Assembly (NCBI GenBank): GCA_020446675.1
Contig: JAGREE010000011.1
Coordinates: 100,724-164,723 of the forward strand
DNA: 64,000 nucleotides
Reading direction: 5' to 3'
From: Alphaproteobacteria bacterium
Lineage (GTDB): Bacteria; Pseudomonadota; Alphaproteobacteria; Sphingomonadales; Emcibacteraceae
Under the pieces are notes generated by a model that saw nothing but the letters and a program-made list of their open reading frames with translations, made no database searches and was not told where the DNA came from. Shown here piece after piece: positions 59,706 through 64,000 of this stretch. Positions within the stretch are counted from its first letter, which is position 1. Every line of letters begins with the position of its first letter. The translations under genes were made by a program, and so were the position numbers.

Positions 59706-61040
59706 CTAACTAATTTCGTTTGCGGTTTTTCGCAACACATCAAAAATCGGGTCAAGCTCTGCTCTGGAGCTGGTTAAAATAGGGGCAATGGCAATTGAAT
59801 CACCGTTTGAGCGCACACCTATTCCATTTTCAAAGGCCTTGAGGAAGAAATCATAGGCCCGCGCCCCGACGACCCCATCACGTTGAGCAATTGTAAGTCC
59901 GCCCGCATAGCCAATATTTCTGATGTCCGTAATATGGGGCAGGCCTTTTAAGCTGTGCATTGCATCTTCAAAATATTGGGCATTTTCTGTTACGCGCTGA
60001 TAGATATTTTCTTCATCATATATTTCCTGCGCGGCAAGAGCGGCCGCGACGGCAAGCGGATGTGCGGAATAAGTATAGCCGTGAAAAAATTCAATTCCGG
60101 CTTTGGTACCATCAATGAAGGTATCATAAATTTTCTTGCTGGCAATCACACCGCCCATTGGGACGGCGGCGTTATTAATCCCTTTTGCCATGGTGCAGAT
60201 ATCCGGCGTTACGCCAAAATATGTTGCCGCGTTAGCCGCTCCCAAGCGGCCAAATGCGGTAATGACTTCATCAAAGATCAGCAGGATACCATGCTTCTGG
60301 GTTATTTCCCTTAATTTTTTCAGATAGCCTTTTGGTGGGACATACATACCTGCTGACCCAACCATCGGTTCAACAATAACCGCTGCAATAGTTGAGGCAT
60401 CATGAAGGGTGATGATTTGTTCCAGCTCTTTAAGATATATCATTGGATCTGAATTTGGCTCGCCGCGGCTGAAGGCATCTTCATTGGGATTATAGGGGAA
60501 TGGTAAATGATCAACACCACTGAGCAGGGTCCCGAAAAATTTACGGTTGTTGACCATACCACCAACAGATATGCCACCAAACCCAACACCGTGGTAACCG
60601 TTCACTCGTCCAATCAGTCTCGTTCTCGTGCCTTCACCGTTAATGCGGTGGTATGCCAAGGCCATTTTGAGCGCAGTATCAACAGCTTCTGAGCCTGAAT
60701 TGGTAAAAAACACATGCCCAAGGTCACCGGGAAATTGTGCCGCCACAACATTCGCGAGTTCAAAAGCCGCTTCATGACCAAAATTGAAGGCTGTCGAATA
60801 ATCCATTTTTGCGGCCTGGTTTTGGATGGCCTCAGTAATTTTTGGATGGCAGTGGCCTAGATTTGAACACCAGAGCCCGGAAAAGGCATCCAGAATTTTT
60901 CGTCCGTCGGCTGTTTCATAATATAACCCCTTGGCACTTTTATAAAGGCGAGGACTTTCCTTGAACGTCCTATTTGGCGTAAAGGGCATCCAATAGGCCG
61001 CCAAATGGTCATTTTTATTATCTGCATTCTTCATAGACAA
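59706..61040 (-). CDS. Class III omega-amino acid:pyruvate aminotransferase
   Basis: A 444-residue PLP enzyme. NSGSEAVDTALKMALAYH binds the cofactor phosphate, the PLP aspartate is in FDEVITAFGRLG, and the Schiff-base lysine is in TMAKGINNAAVPMGG. The opening YWMPFTPNRTFKESPR and the SAHPLA motif are typical of omega-amino acid:pyruvate (beta-alanine) aminotransferases. It makes malonate semialdehyde from beta-alanine for MmsA, 13 nt downstream. Some relatives act on taurine or putrescine. Confidence 0.92.
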   Translation of the reverse strand: MSMKNADNKNDHLAAYWMPFTPNRTFKESPRLYKSAKGLYYETADGRKILDAFSGLWCSNLGHCHPKITEAIQNQAAKMDYSTAFNFGHEAAFELANVVAAQFPGDLGHVFFTNSGSEAVDTALKMALAYHRINGEGTRTRLIGRVNGYHGVGFGGISVGGMVNNRKFFGTLLSGVDHLPFPYNPNEDAFSRGEPNSDPMIYLKELEQIITLHDASTIAAVIVEPMVGSAGMYVPPKGYLKKLREITQKHGILLIFDEVITAFGRLGAANAATYFGVTPDICTMAKGINNAAVPMGGVIASKKIYDTFIDGTKAGIEFFHGYTYSAHPLAVAAALAAQEIYDEENIYQRVTENAQYFEDAMHSLKGLPHITDIRNIGYAGGLTIAQRDGVVGARAYDFFLKAFENGIGVRSNGDSIAIAPILTSSRAELDPIFDVLRKTANEIS

Positions 61041-61240
61041 TTTCTCATTTTCTTAAATTGAATTTTTTGAGAGTAGCCGCAATATTATATGTGCTTCAAG
61101 TGTTTTGTGATAATGCATAAAAGATTGAGCGCCTAATATCATTTATTGCTTTCGAATGATGTTGGCGTTTTGAGACGTAATTGTTAAATTATAAATCTCA
61201 AACAAAAAAATAAAAAATTTTCAATATTGAAGCGTAATAA

Positions 61241-61783
61241 ATGAAGTTCACAAAATTAAACAGAACCATACATAATTGGATATCAATTTTCATTGCCCTG
61301 CCATTGTTGCTGGTGATCATTTCAGGGCTTTTTCTACAGTTAAAAAAAGATGTGGACTGGATCCAGCCACCAAGCAAACGTGGCGAAAGTCCGGCTACGC
61401 CAATTGTCAGTCATGATGAATTGCTCAGGGCCGCAACGAGTGTTGAGCCGACAAAAGGCATGGACTGGTCAGATTTTGAGCGAATTGATTATAAAACGGA
61501 CAGGGGGATGATAAAGTTTATTACGGCTGATGGCTGGGAAGTTCAGGTTGATAGAACGAATGGATTGGTGCTGTCAGTCATGGAACGGCGTTCTGATCTT
61601 TTAGAAAAAATACATGACGGTACATTTTTTGGGGACTGGGTGAAATATTATATAATTTTGCCATCGGCAATTTGTCTTTTTATACTCTGGATAACCGGAA
61701 TTTATATGTTTGTTTATCCCTATGTTAAGCGGGCATCAAATAAACGCAACAAACGGGAAAAAGCAGCGGCAAAAGGAGTATAA
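61241..61783 (+). CDS. PepSY-domain membrane protein
   Basis: A 180-residue protein with an N-terminal span (about 13-33), a periplasmic PepSY-like stretch (about 50-125), and a C-terminal span (about 140-162) with a basic tail. The opening KLNRTIHNWISIFIALPLLLVIISG is typical of PepSY-associated membrane proteins, often with ferric-siderophore uptake. Here it stands 3 nt before an amidohydrolase gene, probably in one operon; the purpose is unclear. Confidence 0.82.
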   Translation: MKFTKLNRTIHNWISIFIALPLLLVIISGLFLQLKKDVDWIQPPSKRGESPATPIVSHDELLRAATSVEPTKGMDWSDFERIDYKTDRGMIKFITADGWEVQVDRTNGLVLSVMERRSDLLEKIHDGTFFGDWVKYYIILPSAICLFILWITGIYMFVYPYVKRASNKRNKREKAAAKGV

Positions 61784-61786
61784 TTT

Positions 61787-62776
61787 ATGGCTATAGATTT
61801 TCATGCGCATTACATAGCGCCTAAATTGATGGAAATGCTTGAGAAGAGATCCTCTGACCCACGGATCAGCCGCAATGCTGATGGTTCTATGCTTTATCAT
61901 ATGCCGATTAGCACGCTCCCTTATTCCAGTGCCTATTATGATATGGCCGAACGGATAGAGTATCTTGATCACATTGGTATGGAAAAGCAGGTCATATCGC
62001 TCCCAGGATTATTAGGAATTGATTATTTGCCTCTTGAGCAATCACTGCCTTTGATTAAAGCATCAAATGATGATTATGCCGTCCATTCTTTAAAATATAA
62101 GGATAGGATTGTACCCCTTGCGGCTCTTCCGCTTGCGGATATCGGTGCGATGGAAGATGAGCTTAAACGCTGCGTAGAAAACTATGATTTTTTTGGCGCA
62201 ATTTTACCAAATAATTCTTTTCTTTCTCTTGACTATGCCAATGAACTAAAACCGTTGTTCCATTATGCCAATCAAAAGAAGCTTCATTTTTTTATACACC
62301 CTGGCTGGCGCCATGACCAGTATCCCATCTTGGACAGAAGGCCCAAGGACCCGGACGAGCTTCTGATTGCCCGGGGGGCGCTCGGTGTTCAGCATGATAT
62401 ATCATTGGCATTGATTACGCTGCTTTATACAGTTTTTCTTGATCAGTTTCCTGATATGACAGTGCATATTGCCAATCTTGGGGGCACATTTCCTATGGTC
62501 GTTGAAAGGATGCATCATACGGTTGAAGCCCGTTTTCCAAATGCGGAACTTCCGCCCGCGAGGAGGGAAAATTTGTTTGTTGACAGTTCATCGCTTGGTC
62601 CTAGAGCCCTGGAACTGGCAGTCGAAATTTATGGGGCAGATAAAATTGTCATCGGAACAGATACCCCAATATTTTCTGCAGAAACCGGATTGCGTGTAGT
62701 AAGTGAAACCAGACTTTCAAAAGATGAAAAAGAGCTTATATTAAGTGGAAACGCACTCAAACTTCTCTCACGATAA
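61787..62776 (+). CDS. Amidohydrolase-2-family (ACMSD-like) enzyme
   Basis: A 329-residue TIM-barrel metal enzyme: metal His-x-His in DFHAHY (residues 4-9), another His in FIHPGW (about 172), and the final aspartate in IGTDTPIF. The family includes 2-amino-3-carboxymuconate-semialdehyde decarboxylase and related decarboxylases or hydrolases. No signal peptide. It follows the PepSY gene by 3 nt. Which substrate it uses is unknown; a decarboxylase of aromatic-ring products is the likeliest class. Confidence 0.85.
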   Translation: MAIDFHAHYIAPKLMEMLEKRSSDPRISRNADGSMLYHMPISTLPYSSAYYDMAERIEYLDHIGMEKQVISLPGLLGIDYLPLEQSLPLIKASNDDYAVHSLKYKDRIVPLAALPLADIGAMEDELKRCVENYDFFGAILPNNSFLSLDYANELKPLFHYANQKKLHFFIHPGWRHDQYPILDRRPKDPDELLIARGALGVQHDISLALITLLYTVFLDQFPDMTVHIANLGGTFPMVVERMHHTVEARFPNAELPPARRENLFVDSSSLGPRALELAVEIYGADKIVIGTDTPIFSAETGLRVVSETRLSKDEKELILSGNALKLLSR

Positions 62777-62786
62777 CGTGAATTGT

Positions 62787-62807
62787 TAGCATACGCATGC
62801 TATGCTA
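62787..62807. repeat. Palindrome between the amidohydrolase and the TPR lipoprotein gene
   Basis: Perfect 7-bp arms TAGCATA (62787-62793) and TATGCTA (62801-62807) around CGCATGC, itself nearly symmetric (GCATGC). It lies 10 nt after the amidohydrolase stop and 44 nt before the next start; an operator or mRNA hairpin. Confidence 0.5.
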
Positions 62808-62851
62808 TGATACTTGAGCTAATCTTCCCACGGTTTGGCCTGGAGAATAAT

Positions 62852-63973
62852 GTGGCGGTTATCGTTAATGTGTTGAAATTTTTTCTGACTTTTTTGATGC
62901 TGTCCACTTTGACAGCCTGCACGGGCTTGCCTGAAAACTATAAATATAGCGGTGGTATTTCTCGATCTCAACTCATAGACGGTGTTTCTTTTTTGGGAAA
63001 GACGGTTGATAAAAAAGACCTGCCTTCAGCAGACATTATGATGATTACGCCAGAAATGGAAGCGTTTCTTGAATTAAACACGGGGAGAGTAAATATGCCT
63101 TATCAAAAGGCAATGGCGCTTGGAAACTCTCTTGTTGATGAAAATAAACTTGGGCTCATTTATGAGCCGGGTGTTACCTATACAGCCAGTCAAACCTTTG
63201 AAAACAGACAAGGAAATTGCCTTGCATTCAGCTTTCTTTATTCGACATTAGCAAGAAAATTGGGGCTTGACGTAAATTTTCAGGAAGTGAATGTCTTACC
63301 TGAGTGGGATTTGTCTGATGATGAAATTTATGTGGAAAACCGGCACGTCAATGTGCGGGTTAAACTTCCCGGGAACACTGATCTGGTCGTCGACATCAGC
63401 AGAATTGGTGAGGAACGGGAACTTTCCCATACAATTCTTGATGAAAATATGGTTCTGGCACTTTATTATGGTAACATTGCTGCTGAATACCTGCTGAAAA
63501 AAAACTATAAACAATCGTTCCTCTATATTGTGAAGGGAATTAAAACGGACAGTAATGTTCCATCACTCTGGGTTAATCTTGGGGTGCTTTACAGACGGGC
63601 CGGAAATATTGAATTTGCAGAAAAAGCTTATTTTACAGCACTGGATATGGACGGGAAAAATCAGGCGGCATTGAATAATCTTGCTCATTTGTATAAGGAA
63701 ACCGGCGATCACGTGCGGGCAGACTATTTTTTAAGCCTTGTAAAATCTTATCAGAATATGAACCCCTATTTTCATTATGTTAATGCTGAAAAGGCTCTGA
63801 AAATGGAAAATTTTGATGAGGCAATGTTGCACATCGACGATGCAATTGACAAAAAATCAGATGACCCAAGGTTTTACCGTTTTAAAAGTAAGATTTATAA
63901 ATTACTTGGACAAGAGGATAAAGCGATAAAAACCATGGAAATAGCTGATGAAATTTCCCGCAATCAAGCGTAA
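62852..63973 (+). CDS. Lipoprotein with transglutaminase-like and TPR domains
   Basis: About 373 residues. I choose GTG 62852, with GGAG 6 nt upstream, because it gives a proper lipoprotein signal (hydrophobic FFLTFLMLSTLTAC, lipidated cysteine about residue 23). A TTG at 62783 would add 23 odd residues reading through the palindrome. A transglutaminase-like domain follows, with possible triad Cys in GNCLAFS, His in RHVNVRV and Asp in VVDIS, then three or more TPR units (about 230-370). Its target is unknown; such proteins act as peptidases or scaffolds at the envelope. Confidence 0.8.
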   Translation: MAVIVNVLKFFLTFLMLSTLTACTGLPENYKYSGGISRSQLIDGVSFLGKTVDKKDLPSADIMMITPEMEAFLELNTGRVNMPYQKAMALGNSLVDENKLGLIYEPGVTYTASQTFENRQGNCLAFSFLYSTLARKLGLDVNFQEVNVLPEWDLSDDEIYVENRHVNVRVKLPGNTDLVVDISRIGEERELSHTILDENMVLALYYGNIAAEYLLKKNYKQSFLYIVKGIKTDSNVPSLWVNLGVLYRRAGNIEFAEKAYFTALDMDGKNQAALNNLAHLYKETGDHVRADYFLSLVKSYQNMNPYFHYVNAEKALKMENFDEAMLHIDDAIDKKSDDPRFYRFKSKIYKLLGQEDKAIKTMEIADEISRNQA

Positions 63974-64000
63974 CATTTATTTTAATCTGTTATTGATGAG

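Overview
This window looks like a chromosomal segment of a low-GC alphaproteobacterium. The support is a small-type SRP RNA upstream of dnaX-ybaB-recR, coq7 next to dsbB and a YqaA-like gene, a HIG1-type protein next to a PduO-type adenosyltransferase, GluQRS, a membrane-anchored CycM-like cytochrome c, and an arylformamidase-like cyclase. A marine, respiratory, amino-acid-consuming lifestyle fits (two TonB receptors, APC permeases, peptidases, SoeABC, acyl-CoA and beta-alanine catabolism). Order and genus cannot be fixed from sequence reading alone; Emcibacterales/Kordiimonadales-like is only a guess.

Layout. 1-0.9 kb: AT-rich end of a gene with a PD-(D/E)XK-type nuclease domain. 1.1-4.6 kb: a visibly GC-richer three-gene methylthioadenosine cluster (rhodanese-MtnA fusion, mtnP, Cys/Met-metabolism PLP enzyme). 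4.7-8.9 kb: a VOC lipoprotein, then an exported cassette of RidA, cytochrome c and flavin amine oxidase. 9.2-15.5 kb: moaA and housekeeping genes (recR, ybaB, dnaX, SRP RNA, nudC, pheA). 15.8-25 kb: CycM-like cytochrome, NlpC/P60 and M17 peptidases, a MarR regulator, a GST, tandem APC permeases, and an exported M20 amidohydrolase. 25-34.4 kb: soeABC (sulfite dehydrogenase type) bracketed by two paralogous TonB-dependent receptors, with a palindromic operator candidate. 34.4-44.7 kb: a glutaryl-CoA operon with adenosyltransferase and HIG1 protein, then a cyclase, an esterase, AlaX, a SnoaL-like protein, GluQRS, a carboxylesterase, Coq7, DsbB and YqaA.

44.9-50 kb: tRNA-Leu(CAA) followed by a zone of decay. 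It holds a frameshifted MarR remnant, a serine-recombinase tail, an EAL remnant with in-frame stops, an intact globin-coupled diguanylate cyclase, an inverted receiver-domain remnant butted against a truncated EAL protein, and a YciI-type remnant beside an HxlR/DUF899 pair. This is the most plastic part of the window. 50-55.4 kb: a two-component system whose sensor has an extracytoplasmic PDZ-like segment, diverging from a cysteine-paired Sel1 protein and a small exported protein. 55.5-61 kb: an exported IorAB-type molybdenum hydroxylase, then mmsA with a class III omega-aminotransferase (beta-alanine to acetyl-CoA). 61.2-64 kb: a PepSY protein, an amidohydrolase and a transglutaminase/TPR lipoprotein.

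No CRISPR array, complete insertion sequence, prophage or rRNA was seen. The strongest candidates for something little described are the exported amine dehydrogenase-cytochrome-RidA cassette, the rhodanese-MtnA fusion in an MTA salvage operon, and the c-di-GMP gene graveyard at the tRNA-Leu.
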